Notes under the pieces: generated by a model
Database searches by the model: none
What the model saw: only the letters and a program-made list of their open reading frames with translations
Told to the model about the DNA's origin: nothing
Assembly (NCBI GenBank): GCA_036267255.1
Contig: DATAWK010000053.1
Coordinates: forward strand, 186,001-250,000
Direction of reading: 5' to 3'
From: DATAWK01 sp036267255
GTDB lineage: Bacteria > Acidobacteriota > Terriglobia > Terriglobales > Acidobacteriaceae
DNA length: 64,000 bases
Translations under genes and position numbers: made by a program
Shown: one piece after another, positions 1 through 9,051 of the stretch
Position numbering within the stretch: the stretch's first letter is position 1
How the letters are laid out: each line of letters opens with the position of its first letter

Positions 1-2
1 TG

Positions 3-665
3 GAACCCAGCTTAACCGTACTGGTTATCCTGGAACTCATTGGCCTGTTTGTAGCAGTTCCGTTGACGGATATAGGTAGGTGGCCGTGGCAGGCGGATTT
101 CCTGATAGGCCTGTCCATACTCTTTGCCGCCGTGCTGGTGGTTTTGCGCAATCGCGCAGCTGTTGTAACCGTACTGGTGGCTTTTATTGTAGGCGTACTG
201 ACGCCAATTTTGCGCCAGGACCTGCCATCGGAATTGACGATCTACCTGGACTTCGCCGCTAAGATCGTATTTCTCGGCGCGCTAACCTGGATTGTAGGAG
301 TCGGAGTATTTAGCCCGGGGAGAATCACGTTCCACCGTATCCAGGGCGCGATTGCGATCTATCTACAGATTGCCATCCTCTTTACTTTCATCTATCTCCT
401 GATCATCCAACTTGTCCCAGGTGCATTTGTTCCAGCCATCATTCTGCATGGACCAACCGGGGACATCATGAAGGGAGCCCGTGGCGGCTCGCAATTGGTG
501 TACTTCAGTTTTGTTACGCTCACTTCCGTTGGCTATGGAGACATTGTTCCGCTGCATCCACTGGCGCGCAGCTTTGCCAACATGGAAGCGATCATCGGTC
601 AGCTTTTTCCCGCGACGATTCTGGCTCGTGTAGTGACGCTGGAATTGCAGGGACGCCAAAAATAG
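3..665 (+). CDS. K+-channel-like membrane protein, C-terminal part (5' end outside window)
   Basis: The frame is open to the left edge and already encodes a hydrophobic helix before the in-frame TTG at 63, so the true start probably lies outside the window. The visible part has several hydrophobic segments, then a pore loop with the K+ selectivity signature SVGYGD (codons at about 525-542), then a last helix and a short basic tail ending in GRQK. This is the Ion_trans_2 (two-helix pore) arrangement, probably with extra N-terminal helices. No cytoplasmic RCK/TrkA domain follows. It is separated from trpC by 134 bases in which I see no gene. Ion selectivity is inferred from the filter only. Confidence 0.75.
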   Translation, partial: EPSLTVLVILELIGLFVAVPLTDIGRWPWQADFLIGLSILFAAVLVVLRNRAAVVTVLVAFIVGVLTPILRQDLPSELTIYLDFAAKIVFLGALTWIVGVGVFSPGRITFHRIQGAIAIYLQIAILFTFIYLLIIQLVPGAFVPAIILHGPTGDIMKGARGGSQLVYFSFVTLTSVGYGDIVPLHPLARSFANMEAIIGQLFPATILARVVTLELQGRQK

Positions 666-799
666 AGGCCATTTCCCGATGGTCTTTCTGTGAATTTGCA
701 GCAATCCCTCCTTTTGAATGCACTCTGCGGTCGGAGCGATGGACAGCAGCGGTCGTGCCAGCCCGTTTATACTGAGAATTCCAAGCAATTCTCAACGTT

Positions 800-1624
800 A
801 TGGCGACACATCTGGATGAGATTCTGGCGGTTACACGGCGCGTAGTAGCAGAGCGCAAAGAATCCGCCAATTTGCGTCTGCTGGAGCAGCGCGCTGCGGC
901 ACACACGCCCCGCGGATTTGCACAGACCCTGCGTCACTATGCTGTCACCGGTCCAGCCATCATTGCCGAACTAAAAAAAGCTTCGCCCTCTCGCGGTCTC
1001 ATTCGTGCTGAATTCGCCGTAGAGCCTTTGGCACAGACTTTAGCGGCATCCGGTGCCGCGGCGCTGTCGGTGCTGACAGAAGAGCATTTTTTTCAGGGTA
1101 GCTTGGCCAATCTGGAGCAGGCCTCGGCTGTGGCTAGCGTGCCGTGTCTGCGCAAGGATTTCATCGTCGATGAGTTTCAGATTCTTGAGTCGAGAGCTGC
1201 GTGCGCTGACGCAATTTTATTGATCGCTGCCGCTCTGGACGATACGGAACTGCGAAGTCTGACCAACGCGGCCCATGCGCATGGGCTGGACGTGCTCTGC
1301 GAAGTGCACAACGCTGAGGAAGCCGCGCGTGTGCTCGATCTGGGAGCCGATGCCGTCGGAGTGAACAATCGCAACCTGAAGACATTTGAAGTTCGTCTGG
1401 AAACCTCTATCGAATTGGCTGCAATGCTGCCTGCAAATATAGTTCGCGTAGCCGAGAGCGGCATTCACAAAGCCGCGGACCTGGTCTTGTTGCGGCATGC
1501 CGGCTACGCGGCATTTTTGATAGGTGAATCTTTAATGCGGCAAGCGGATCCAGGGCAGGCGTTGCGATCCTTGCTGGCGGAAGTAGCGCAACCTGGCGTC
1601 GGGATGCGGGAAGTTTCGGCTTAA
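800..1624 (+). CDS. trpC: Indole-3-glycerol phosphate synthase
   Basis: Closes the indole ring: CdRP is converted to indole-3-glycerol phosphate in tryptophan synthesis. The 274-residue protein is a single TIM barrel of normal length. Catalytic signature ELKKASPSRG is at residues 57-66 (E57 and K59 are the family's catalytic Glu and Lys). The second catalytic Lys lies in RKDFIVDEFQ, followed by GVNNRNL and the phosphate-binding AESGI loop. It is the first gene of a + strand run trpC-F-B-A; trpE, trpG and trpD are not in the window. The 134-base upstream gap has no Trp-codon leader peptide or attenuator that I can recognise. Confidence 0.96.
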   Translation: MATHLDEILAVTRRVVAERKESANLRLLEQRAAAHTPRGFAQTLRHYAVTGPAIIAELKKASPSRGLIRAEFAVEPLAQTLAASGAAALSVLTEEHFFQGSLANLEQASAVASVPCLRKDFIVDEFQILESRAACADAILLIAAALDDTELRSLTNAAHAHGLDVLCEVHNAEEAARVLDLGADAVGVNNRNLKTFEVRLETSIELAAMLPANIVRVAESGIHKAADLVLLRHAGYAAFLIGESLMRQADPGQALRSLLAEVAQPGVGMREVSA

Positions 1625-1642
1625 GAGTGCGGACGAAAAGCT

Positions 1643-2344
1643 ATGTGGATCAAAATCTGCGGCAATACGACACTCGAAGACGCGCAACTCGCCGTTACTT
1701 ACGGCGCCGATGCCGTTGGCTTTGTCTTTGCCGACAGCCCACGACGCGTCACGCCGGATGTTGTTCACAGCATCACAGAAAAACTACCGCGTAGCATTGA
1801 GAAGTATGGTGTTTTTGTCGATGCGGACTTTGACACGATTGTTGCAACGGTCCGCGATGCTGGATTGACAGGGGTGCAGTTGCACGCGACGGACGAAATC
1901 GGGCTGGCAGAGCGGCTGCGCCAACATTACGCAGAATTGCCTTACCATTTCTCTATTCTGCAGGTTCTGCATTATGTGCCGGATATGGATGTTTTTTCTG
2001 CGCAGTTGCGCAAATTACGCGCTGTTGCTGCTGTCGACGCCGTGCTGATCGACTCCCGCACGGCCACGCAACAGGGTGGTACGGGAATCACGTTTGATTG
2101 GGCTGAGGCGCGCGACAGCTTCTTTCGGGAAGCGCCACATCTCCGCCTGATTGCTGCCGGTGGTTTGCAGCCGGAGAATGTAAAGCAAGCCATTCGCACG
2201 CTGCAACCCTGGGGCGTGGATGTTTCAAGCGGCGTGGAATCGCAACCCGGCCGCAAGGATCCGGAACGTGTTGCGGCGTTTATCCGCGAGGCACGTATAG
2301 CGGCAGGCGAGCTGGCAAAGATCAGTGCTCCGGTTAAGGCATGA
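1643..2344 (+). CDS. trpF: Phosphoribosylanthranilate isomerase
   Basis: Catalyses the Amadori rearrangement of phosphoribosylanthranilate to CdRP, the step before TrpC. The 233-residue protein is a TIM barrel. The KICGNTT start carries the catalytic Cys, GADAVGFVFADSPRRV is the conserved first phosphate/substrate region, and the catalytic Asp lies in AVLIDSRT. The C-terminal AAGGLQPENV and GVDVSSGVE motifs bind phosphate. It starts 18 bases after the trpC stop, so it is a separate polypeptide rather than the TrpC-TrpF fusion of enteric bacteria. It is slightly longer than the usual ~210 residues. Confidence 0.95.
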   Translation: MWIKICGNTTLEDAQLAVTYGADAVGFVFADSPRRVTPDVVHSITEKLPRSIEKYGVFVDADFDTIVATVRDAGLTGVQLHATDEIGLAERLRQHYAELPYHFSILQVLHYVPDMDVFSAQLRKLRAVAAVDAVLIDSRTATQQGGTGITFDWAEARDSFFREAPHLRLIAAGGLQPENVKQAIRTLQPWGVDVSSGVESQPGRKDPERVAAFIREARIAAGELAKISAPVKA

Positions 2345-2410
2345 AGTTAGCTAGGGCCTAATAGTAGGAAGAGGCCCGAGCATCGAATCGCAGAAAGGAA
2401 GTGGATTGCA

Positions 2411-3640
2411 GTGAGCATTACGTCACCCGCAGAACCAAAGATACCGAAGTCCTCCGCGTCGAAACCGGGACGCTTTGGTGCGTACGGAGGCCGCTACGTT
2501 CCGGAAACGCTGATGGCAGCTCTCGAAGAGCTGGAACATGCCTATGCCGAAGCGCAGCAGGACCCGGCCTTTACCAGTGAGCTGGCGTATCTGCTGCACA
2601 ACTACGCAGGTCGGCCTACGCCGTTGTACTTTGCCGTGCGGCTGACGGAATCTCTGGGTGGCGCCAAAATTTATCTAAAACGCGAAGACCTGTTGCACAC
2701 CGGCGCACACAAGATCAACAACTGCATTGGGCAGGGATTGCTGGCGCGCCGCATGGGCAAGCGCCGCATTATTGCGGAAACAGGTGCAGGCCAGCACGGC
2801 GTCGCCACGGCTACTGTCTGCGCTTTGTTTGGCATGGACTGTGTCGTCTACATGGGCGAAGAGGACATGAGACGCCAGGAGTTGAATGTTTATCGCATGC
2901 GCCTGCTTGGCGCGGAAGTGCGAGGTGTGCGCTCCGGGTCTGCCACACTGAAGGATGCGATCAACGAAGCCATGCGCGACTGGGTTACCAACGTTCGCAC
3001 GACGCATTATCTGCTGGGCAGCGTGCTCGGCGCACATCCGTATCCAACGATGGTGCGCGATTTTCATCGCGTTATCGGCATCGAAGCGCGCCAGCAGATA
3101 TTGGCGACCGAAGGCCGTCTGCCATCCGCAGTCATCGCCTGTGTGGGTGGCGGCTCCAATGCGATCGGCGCGTTTTTTGAATTTATTCCGGATAAAGATG
3201 TGCGCCTGATCGGTGTCGAGGCAGGCGGTCGCGGTCCTGGCCTTGGTGATCATGCCGCGCGTTTTCAGGGCGGTTCGCCGGGAGTGCTGCAGGGCACGTA
3301 TTCGTATGTGCTGCAGGATGATGCCGGGCAAGTGTCATTGACGCACTCTGTTTCTGCGGGCCTGGACTATGCCTCTGTCGGCCCGGAGCATGCCGCGCTG
3401 CATGATTCTGGCCGTGCCGAGTATGTTTCCGCCTCCGACGCGGAGACGTTGCATGCCACGGTTACACTGGCGCGCATGGAGGGCATCATTCCCGCGCTTG
3501 AAAGCGCGCACGCGGTTGTAGAGGCGATGCGCCTGGCTCCCAAACTGCAACGCAACGATATTTTGCTGGTCAATCTTTCCGGTCGTGGTGATAAGGATAT
3601 GGGCATCCTGGCACGCGAACTGAAGCTGCAGGGAGCGTAG
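2411..3640 (+). CDS. trpB: Tryptophan synthase beta chain
   Basis: PLP enzyme that condenses indole with serine to give tryptophan, in complex with TrpA. It has 409 residues. The PLP lysine is K101 in HTGAHKINN, the COMM-domain region follows, and the phosphate-binding loop is GGGSNAIG. The C-terminal SGRGDKD is typical of TrpB1. The GTG start at 2411 is supported by AAAGGAAG at 2394-2401, nine bases upstream. A 6-bp GC stem (2354-2359 with 2372-2377) lies in the trpF-trpB gap. About 20 N-terminal residues precede the usual GRFGAYGGRYVPE start, which is common in this family. Confidence 0.96.
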   Translation: MSITSPAEPKIPKSSASKPGRFGAYGGRYVPETLMAALEELEHAYAEAQQDPAFTSELAYLLHNYAGRPTPLYFAVRLTESLGGAKIYLKREDLLHTGAHKINNCIGQGLLARRMGKRRIIAETGAGQHGVATATVCALFGMDCVVYMGEEDMRRQELNVYRMRLLGAEVRGVRSGSATLKDAINEAMRDWVTNVRTTHYLLGSVLGAHPYPTMVRDFHRVIGIEARQQILATEGRLPSAVIACVGGGSNAIGAFFEFIPDKDVRLIGVEAGGRGPGLGDHAARFQGGSPGVLQGTYSYVLQDDAGQVSLTHSVSAGLDYASVGPEHAALHDSGRAEYVSASDAETLHATVTLARMEGIIPALESAHAVVEAMRLAPKLQRNDILLVNLSGRGDKDMGILARELKLQGA

Positions 3641-3643
3641 GAC

Positions 3644-4444
3644 ATGCCAATCCGTTTTCACCACAAGCCGGGAGTCGTCGCTTACTTTACTGTGGGCGAC
3701 CCGGATCTTGCCACGTCCAGGAAGATCGCTCTGGCCGCCATCGACGCGGGTGCCGATGTATTGGAACTCGGCGTACCGTTCAGCGATCCGTTGGCAGACG
3801 GACCGGTAATTCAGCGGGCCAGCGAGCGCGCATTATTGCATGGAACACGGCTGACCGATGTATTGGCACTGGCACGGGAGTTGCGTGCGGAACGCCCCCG
3901 GATTGGGCTGGTCATTTTTTCTTATCTCAACCCGATTATTCGTCTCGGCCTGGAAAAGTTCTGTTCGATGGCACAGGATGCCGGCGTCGACGGAGTGCTG
4001 GTTACCGATCTGATTGTGGAAGAGGCAGAGGAATATCGCACCGCAATGCGCAGGCACAAGCTGCAGCCAATCTTTTTGGTTGCCCCCACCAGCCCGGATG
4101 CGCGGTTACAACGTATTGCTGCGACTTCAGAAGGGTTTGTCTACGCCATTTCGCGTACTGGCATCACCGGCACGCAGCAACAGGTGGCTGGCGATGCTCG
4201 GCAGCTCGTCGAGCGTTTGCGAGGTTTCACGGCGCTTCCGATTGCGGTGGGCTTCGGCATCTCCACGGCGGCCCATGTCGCGGCTGTTGGTGAATTTGCG
4301 GATGCTGCGGTGATTGGCAGCGCGATTGTGGCCATCATTGAGAAATCCACTGCGGCAGAGGCTCCTGCAGCCGTGGCTGCATTTCTGTCGGGACTTGGCA
4401 CGGTAGCGTTGCCATCCGGCGATCCGGTGACGATTCCTTCTTGA
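3644..4444 (+). CDS. trpA: Tryptophan synthase alpha chain
   Basis: Splits indole-3-glycerol phosphate into indole and glyceraldehyde-3-phosphate and channels indole to TrpB. The 266-residue TIM barrel carries the catalytic Glu (E41 in LELGVPFSDP) and Asp (D52 in PLADGPVIQ), then the YAISRTGITGT loop 6 region and the phosphate-binding VGFGIST. It begins three bases after the trpB stop. Its ribosome binding site AGGGAG (3630-3635) lies inside the end of trpB, so the two partner subunits are made together. Confidence 0.96.
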   Translation: MPIRFHHKPGVVAYFTVGDPDLATSRKIALAAIDAGADVLELGVPFSDPLADGPVIQRASERALLHGTRLTDVLALARELRAERPRIGLVIFSYLNPIIRLGLEKFCSMAQDAGVDGVLVTDLIVEEAEEYRTAMRRHKLQPIFLVAPTSPDARLQRIAATSEGFVYAISRTGITGTQQQVAGDARQLVERLRGFTALPIAVGFGISTAAHVAAVGEFADAAVIGSAIVAIIEKSTAAEAPAAVAAFLSGLGTVALPSGDPVTIPS

Positions 4445-4545
4445 GAACCAGCTCCTCTCATTTAGGATAAAGAACATCACTCCATGCCGAGTAACGTGTA
4501 GCGGGCGCATTGCCTGTGTCTTTGCTGGCAGATTTGAGGTGCGGA

Positions 4546-4860
4546 ATGGACATTGCGGAATGGCGCCGCAAAATCGACGAACTGGATCGGCAGATTGTTC
4601 AGCTGATCAGCGAGCGTGCGCGTGCTGCGCAGGCCATAGGACGACTGAAAAATGCAACCGACCTACCCGTGTATGAACCGGCGCGCGAAAACGTAATCTT
4701 TGAAAACGTGCGCAAGGCCAATATCGGGCCATTGCCGGACATTGAGCTGACACATATTTATGAGCGAATCATTGACGTGATGCGCGCATTACAAAAAAAC
4801 GAACTCGCCTCGCAGCGCGGTAAGGCTGGCGGGTCAAATGAACAGCAGAAGACGCGCTAA
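4546..4860 (+). CDS. Chorismate mutase, AroQ type
   Basis: Small all-helical chorismate mutase (chorismate to prephenate), the entry to Phe and Tyr. It has 104 residues. The first helix IDELDRQIVQLISERARAAQAIG has the family pattern, with the conserved Arg and Lys (RLKN) and a later region VYEPARENVIFENV. I place the start at ATG 4546 because GAGGT (4536-4540) precedes it at normal spacing; an upstream in-frame TTG at 4510 has no such site. It stands alone, without a fused prephenate dehydratase or DAHP synthase, but lies next to aroF and tyrA. A non-covalent complex with the following DAHP synthase is possible, as in some other bacteria, but this is inference. Confidence 0.9.
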   Translation: MDIAEWRRKIDELDRQIVQLISERARAAQAIGRLKNATDLPVYEPARENVIFENVRKANIGPLPDIELTHIYERIIDVMRALQKNELASQRGKAGGSNEQQKTR

Positions 4861-4889
4861 ATCACGATACTGAGCAGGAAAAGACGAAC

Positions 4890-5909
4890 ATGATTGTTGC
4901 TATGCAGGAACATGCCACCGAAGAGCAGATCCAGAATGTGATCTCCCGGATGGTCGATATTGGATTCAATGTGCACCGTACGACGGGCACACAGCAAAGT
5001 GTACTTGCTGGAGTAGGCAGCCCGGCCAGCTTTGATGTGCAGGACTTTCAGGTAATGAGTGGTGTTGCGGAAGCGCACCGGATCACCTCTCCATACAAAC
5101 TGGCAGGCCGCGGCTTTCGTCCGGAAGGAACGGTTGTGCGTTTCCCGAATGGTGTCGTGGTTGGCGGCGATGAGGTGATCGTGATGGCCGGTCCCTGCTC
5201 GGTCGAATCGCGCGAACAGATTTTTACTGTAGCGGAGCAGGTGAAGGCAGCAGGCGCAAAATTTCTTCGCGGTGGCGCTTTCAAGCCGCGCAGTTCACCC
5301 TATTCCTTCCAGGGAATGGGGCTCGAAGGACTGAAGCTGCTGCGAGAAGTGGGGGATGCCACAGGGCTGCTCATCATCAGCGAAGTGATGGAAATTTCGC
5401 AGATCGAACTGATGCTGCCTTATGTCGATTGCTTCCAGGTGGGCGCGCGCAACATGCAAAACTTCAATCTTCTGCGCGAGCTTGGCCTGGTACGGCGTCC
5501 TGTGTTACTGAAGCGCGGCATTGCGGCCACCATCGAGGAATTGCTTCTATCCGCAGAGTACATTCTGTCCGGCGGCAACTATGACCTGATGCTTTGCGAG
5601 CGCGGTATCCGCACGTTTGAAACGTATACGCGCAACACAATGGATATTTCTGCCATTCCTGTGATCAAACATCTGTCGCATCTGCCGATTCTGGGTGACC
5701 CTTCGCACGGTACTGGGCGCAGAGACATGGTTCCGGCAATGGCGCGTGCATCCGTGGCGGCTGGTTGTGACGGTCTGTTGATGGAAGTTCATCCGAACCC
5801 TGAAAAAGCGGTGTCGGACGGTGCGCAGTCGCTCTATCCGCAACAGTTTTCGACGCTGATGGATACGTTGCGGATTGTTGCTACCGCTGCCGGACGTTCC
5901 ATTTCGTAG
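4890..5909 (+). CDS. aroF: 3-deoxy-7-phosphoheptulonate synthase (DAHP synthase, type I-beta)
   Basis: First step of the shikimate pathway: PEP plus erythrose-4-phosphate gives DAHP. The 339-residue protein has an N-terminal ferredoxin-like/ACT-like domain (about residues 1-70, MIVAMQEHATEEQIQNVI) in front of the TIM barrel, as in the Thermotoga-type enzyme. That domain usually mediates Tyr/Phe feedback inhibition. Catalytic barrel motifs are GPCSVESREQ, GGAFKPRSSPYSFQG, QVGARNMQN, LLKRG and the metal-binding DPSHGTG. It follows the chorismate mutase by 29 bases. Position between chorismate mutase and tyrA suggests control of flux toward aromatic acids. Confidence 0.94.
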   Translation: MIVAMQEHATEEQIQNVISRMVDIGFNVHRTTGTQQSVLAGVGSPASFDVQDFQVMSGVAEAHRITSPYKLAGRGFRPEGTVVRFPNGVVVGGDEVIVMAGPCSVESREQIFTVAEQVKAAGAKFLRGGAFKPRSSPYSFQGMGLEGLKLLREVGDATGLLIISEVMEISQIELMLPYVDCFQVGARNMQNFNLLRELGLVRRPVLLKRGIAATIEELLLSAEYILSGGNYDLMLCERGIRTFETYTRNTMDISAIPVIKHLSHLPILGDPSHGTGRRDMVPAMARASVAAGCDGLLMEVHPNPEKAVSDGAQSLYPQQFSTLMDTLRIVATAAGRSIS

Positions 5910-5949
5910 GGCGAGAGTCCAGAAAATGCAGAAGGTGCAGGAGAGCGCC

Positions 5950-6855
5950 GTGACCACTGGCACCATGCAGCACGTTACGATTCTCGGCACGGGACTCATC
6001 GGTGCTTCGATCGGGCTTGCGTTGCATGCCAACGGATTTTCCGGACGCATTACAGGCTGGGACCGCAATCCGGCGGAATCGAAGGTCGCGCAGGAGAACG
6101 GCGCCATCGATGATGTCGCAGAGGATCCAATTGCTGCTTCAAAAGCCAGTGACTTGATCCTACTGGCGACTCCCGTCTTCGGTATTCTCGATTGGATGCA
6201 GCAGCTGGCGCCGGTGCTGCAACCGGGGCAGTTAGTTACGGATGTCGGCAGCACCAAGCGGCAAATCTGCGAGCAGGCCGTGAAGTTTTTTAATCGCGAC
6301 ACCACGGCTGGGTTTCTTGCAGGTCATCCGATGGCCGGTAAAGAAGTCTACGGCGCAGCGCATGCGGATGCCCAATTATTTCGCGGTGCCGTCTGGTTAT
6401 TTTCCGCTGCTCAGGAAAAAACTGCTCGGCCCGTTACGCAATTTTCAATACTGGAAGCAGAGCGCAAGCAGGAGTGGCGTGCATGGGTTTTGCGCTTTGG
6501 CACTCGCATCGTCGATGTTGATCCGGCGCGGCATGACGAGTTGTGTGCGTGGGCCAGCCATCTTCCGCAAATGCTGGGCACCGCGCTGGCCGCACTTCTG
6601 GAAGAGGAATTTGGCGCCTCCGAAGAACTGCGCGAGGAGTTGCGCGATGTCGGTGGACGCGCCATGCGCGAAATGACTCGCCTGGGAGCCAGCCCTTTTT
6701 CCATGTGGCGCGATGTCGCGCAGACCAACACAGAACCAATTGCCGCTACACTGTTGGCGCTGGAACAACGTCTGGCGCATCTGCGTGAAAACCTGAAGCA
6801 GCCGGAGTTGCGCGACGAATTTGATCGCGCCAATCAATTTCGTCGGCGATTTTGA
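5950..6855 (+). CDS. tyrA: Prephenate dehydrogenase (TyrA family)
   Basis: Oxidative decarboxylation of prephenate (or arogenate) on the way to tyrosine. Nucleotide-binding motif GTGLIG is at residues 13-18 of a Rossmann domain. The catalytic His lies in LAGHPMAGKEVYG, and an all-helical dimerisation domain follows. I chose GTG 5950 because AGGAG (5939-5943) sits six bases upstream; ATG 5926 or ATG 5965 are alternatives. The latter would start immediately before the first beta strand. Length of about 301 residues is normal for a monofunctional TyrA without an ACT domain. Prephenate versus arogenate and NAD versus NADP preference cannot be told from the sequence. Confidence 0.92.
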   Translation: MTTGTMQHVTILGTGLIGASIGLALHANGFSGRITGWDRNPAESKVAQENGAIDDVAEDPIAASKASDLILLATPVFGILDWMQQLAPVLQPGQLVTDVGSTKRQICEQAVKFFNRDTTAGFLAGHPMAGKEVYGAAHADAQLFRGAVWLFSAAQEKTARPVTQFSILEAERKQEWRAWVLRFGTRIVDVDPARHDELCAWASHLPQMLGTALAALLEEEFGASEELREELRDVGGRAMREMTRLGASPFSMWRDVAQTNTEPIAATLLALEQRLAHLRENLKQPELRDEFDRANQFRRRF

Positions 6856-6943
6856 TGCATGGACTCCTGTCGATTCCTTCTGTAATTCCAACCCAATCCA
6901 TTCCACATTTGCAGAAATTCTCCTGGTTGCGTACAACGGCAAC

Positions 6944-8533
6944 ATGCAGATTTTGACAACAGCGGAGATGCGCGCCTGCGATGAGCGCACCGTCAAGGAA
7001 CATGGCGTGAAGAATTACACGCTGATGGAGCATGCCGGGGAAGCGGTGGCTCGCTTTGTATTGCAGCGATATTCATCGGCCACGCGCATCACGATTCTTT
7101 GCGGCAAGGGAAATAACGGTGGCGACGGCATGGTGACTGCACGTCATCTTGCGATAGCAGGGAAGCAGGTTGTGACCATATTGCTGGCGGAGCCGGACCA
7201 GTTACAAGGCTCAGCCCGCCGTGCCTGCGACCAGTTGCCGGAGAATCCTCGGCTGCTCACGCGAGTAGCCGACCTTGACAGCCCTGACCTACAGGCTTGT
7301 TTTGCGCAGACCGATCTGTTCATCGACGCGATCTTTGGCGCAGGCTTTCGGCCTCCGCTGAAGGATCTGCCGCTAGCGGTGTGTCATGCGATTGCGAAAT
7401 ACAGCGTGCCGGTCGTCGCTGTCGATTTGCCGTCCGGCTGGGATGCAGACGCGACAGCGATGCAGGTGGAGTCAGTCTTCCGGGCCGATGCTGTTGTCAC
7501 GTTCACAGCGCCAAAGCTCGCCCATGTATTTGGAGCACTAACGGGTCCGACGAAGCGTGGGCCGATTGTGGTTGCAGAGATAGGTTCGCCATCCGAGGCG
7601 ATCGTTTCTTCCGCAGGATTGCATTGGACTGGCTCTGCGAAGTCGATCGTGGAGCAACCTCGCGTGCTTGATGGAAACAAGGGGCGCTATGGCCACGTGC
7701 TGGTCGTCGGTGGTTCCGCGGGCAAGTCCGGAGCGCCTGCGATGGCAGCATTGGCGGCCATGCGCGCGGGCGCCGGCCTGGCGACAGTGGCCGTGCCAAA
7801 AGGCATTGCGGCCACCGTTGCCACATTTGCTCCGGAGATGATGACCTACCCACTTGAGGAGACAGAATCCGGAAGCATTGCGATGCGCAGCCTGGATTCC
7901 TTACAAAAGGATTTTTTGGCGGAACAAAAATTTGTCCTGGCCGTTGGTCCCGGGTTAGGGCGGAATGAGGAGACTGCAGAATTTGTACGGCATCTGGTAA
8001 TGCAAACCAAACTCCCTTTGGTGCTCGATGCCGATGGTCTGAATGCCTTTGAAGGGAAAGCCGACCTGCTCGATGGCCGTGGGCGCACGATGGTGCTGAC
8101 GCCGCATCCCGGAGAAATGGCCCGGCTGTTGGGCACCTCCATTGCAGCTGTGGAGCAGGATCGCATACAAACGGCGCGTACTTTTGCGCAGCAACATCAT
8201 GTCACGCTGGTGCTCAAGGGCTGGCGGACGCTCGTAGCGCATCCCGATGGTGCGATTGGCGTCAATACCAGCGGCAATCCGGCAATGGCCAAAGGCGGCA
8301 GCGGCGATATTCTTACCGGCATTGTGGCCGCATTGTTGGGCCAGTATAAAGACCATGTTGCCGAAGCCGTGGAGGCAGCCGTGTGGGTGCATGGGGCAGC
8401 GGCCGATGCTGCGGTACGTGAACAAAACGAGCACACGCTGCTGGCAACGGATACATTGGCGCATCTTTCCCAGGCTTTTTGCAGGCCGGTCTTCCATGAT
8501 GGATTTACGTGGCTGCAGGAGGGACAGCCATGA
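6944..8533 (+). CDS. nnr: Bifunctional NAD(P)H-hydrate epimerase / ADP-dependent dehydratase
   Basis: Repairs hydrated NADH and NADPH. The 529-residue fusion has an N-terminal YjeF_N epimerase domain (about 1-215, with GNNGGDG at 56-62 and the catalytic Asp region LFIDAIFGAGF). The C-terminal ribokinase-like dehydratase domain (about 240-515) has KGRYGHVLVVGGSAGKSGA, LDADGLNAF, LTPHPGEM and NPAMAKGGSGDILTG. ATG 6944 gives the canonical MQILTTAEMRACD start; upstream in-frame codons overlap tyrA and encode nothing family-like. An 88-base gap separates it from tyrA, and it overlaps tsaE by four bases. Confidence 0.95.
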   Translation: MQILTTAEMRACDERTVKEHGVKNYTLMEHAGEAVARFVLQRYSSATRITILCGKGNNGGDGMVTARHLAIAGKQVVTILLAEPDQLQGSARRACDQLPENPRLLTRVADLDSPDLQACFAQTDLFIDAIFGAGFRPPLKDLPLAVCHAIAKYSVPVVAVDLPSGWDADATAMQVESVFRADAVVTFTAPKLAHVFGALTGPTKRGPIVVAEIGSPSEAIVSSAGLHWTGSAKSIVEQPRVLDGNKGRYGHVLVVGGSAGKSGAPAMAALAAMRAGAGLATVAVPKGIAATVATFAPEMMTYPLEETESGSIAMRSLDSLQKDFLAEQKFVLAVGPGLGRNEETAEFVRHLVMQTKLPLVLDADGLNAFEGKADLLDGRGRTMVLTPHPGEMARLLGTSIAAVEQDRIQTARTFAQQHHVTLVLKGWRTLVAHPDGAIGVNTSGNPAMAKGGSGDILTGIVAALLGQYKDHVAEAVEAAVWVHGAAADAAVREQNEHTLLATDTLAHLSQAFCRPVFHDGFTWLQEGQP

Positions 8534-9021
8534 GGGTGCCCAAAAGCAACGAACCGGCAGCTCCGCTGGTTTACACCACGCATTCCAGTGAAGAGACGAT
8601 TGCCCTTGGCCGCAAACTGGCAAAGTTCCTTACGCCGCCGAAGATGCTTGTGCTGCGCGGGGATTTGGGCGCAGGCAAAACGACGCTGGTGAAGGGAATT
8701 GCCGCTGCTCTGGGCGCAGCCGATCCGGAAGAAGTGACCAGCCCCACGTTCACGCTGATTCATGAGTACCAGGGGAGTATGTCTGGTAGTAACGACGCCG
8801 AAGAGCAAGACGTTCGGCTCTATCATCTCGATCTGTATCGCATTGAAGGGCAGCGCCAGTTGGATACACTCGGCATCGAAGAGTTAATGACGCCGGAGAG
8901 CATTCTATTGATCGAGTGGGGAGAGAAGTTTCCCTGGATCGTTGCGCACAGCAGCGGGGAAATCGTAATCGACTCTGCTCGGGGTGATGAGCGGAGAATC
9001 GCGCTGCATCTTCGCTCCTAG
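8530..9021 (+). CDS. tsaE: tRNA threonylcarbamoyladenosine biosynthesis ATPase TsaE
   Basis: P-loop ATPase that works with TsaB-TsaD to make t6A37 in ANN-reading tRNAs. The Walker A motif GDLGAGKTT is at residues 44-52. Downstream motifs PTFTLIHEY, YHLDLYRIEG and LIEWGEKFP are all typical. ATG 8530 overlaps the nnr stop (ATGA) and is preceded by a strong AGGAGG at 8516-8521, which settles the start. At 163 residues it is normal in length. The TsaC/Sua5 partner is in this window at 61941; tsaB and tsaD are not seen. Confidence 0.95.
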   Translation: MRVPKSNEPAAPLVYTTHSSEETIALGRKLAKFLTPPKMLVLRGDLGAGKTTLVKGIAAALGAADPEEVTSPTFTLIHEYQGSMSGSNDAEEQDVRLYHLDLYRIEGQRQLDTLGIEELMTPESILLIEWGEKFPWIVAHSSGEIVIDSARGDERRIALHLRS

Positions 9022-9051
9022 GTTTGTCGCCGCTGCTTTCGGAAAGCCAGC

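Noticed and set aside
666..799. Trp leader peptide or attenuator before trpC
   Set aside because: No short frame with tandem Trp codons and no terminator/antiterminator pair seen.
9032..9051. Hairpin GCTGCTTTC / GAAAGCCAGC between tsaE and fabI
   Set aside because: The stem has a bulge and there is no T-tract on either strand, so I do not call it a terminator.
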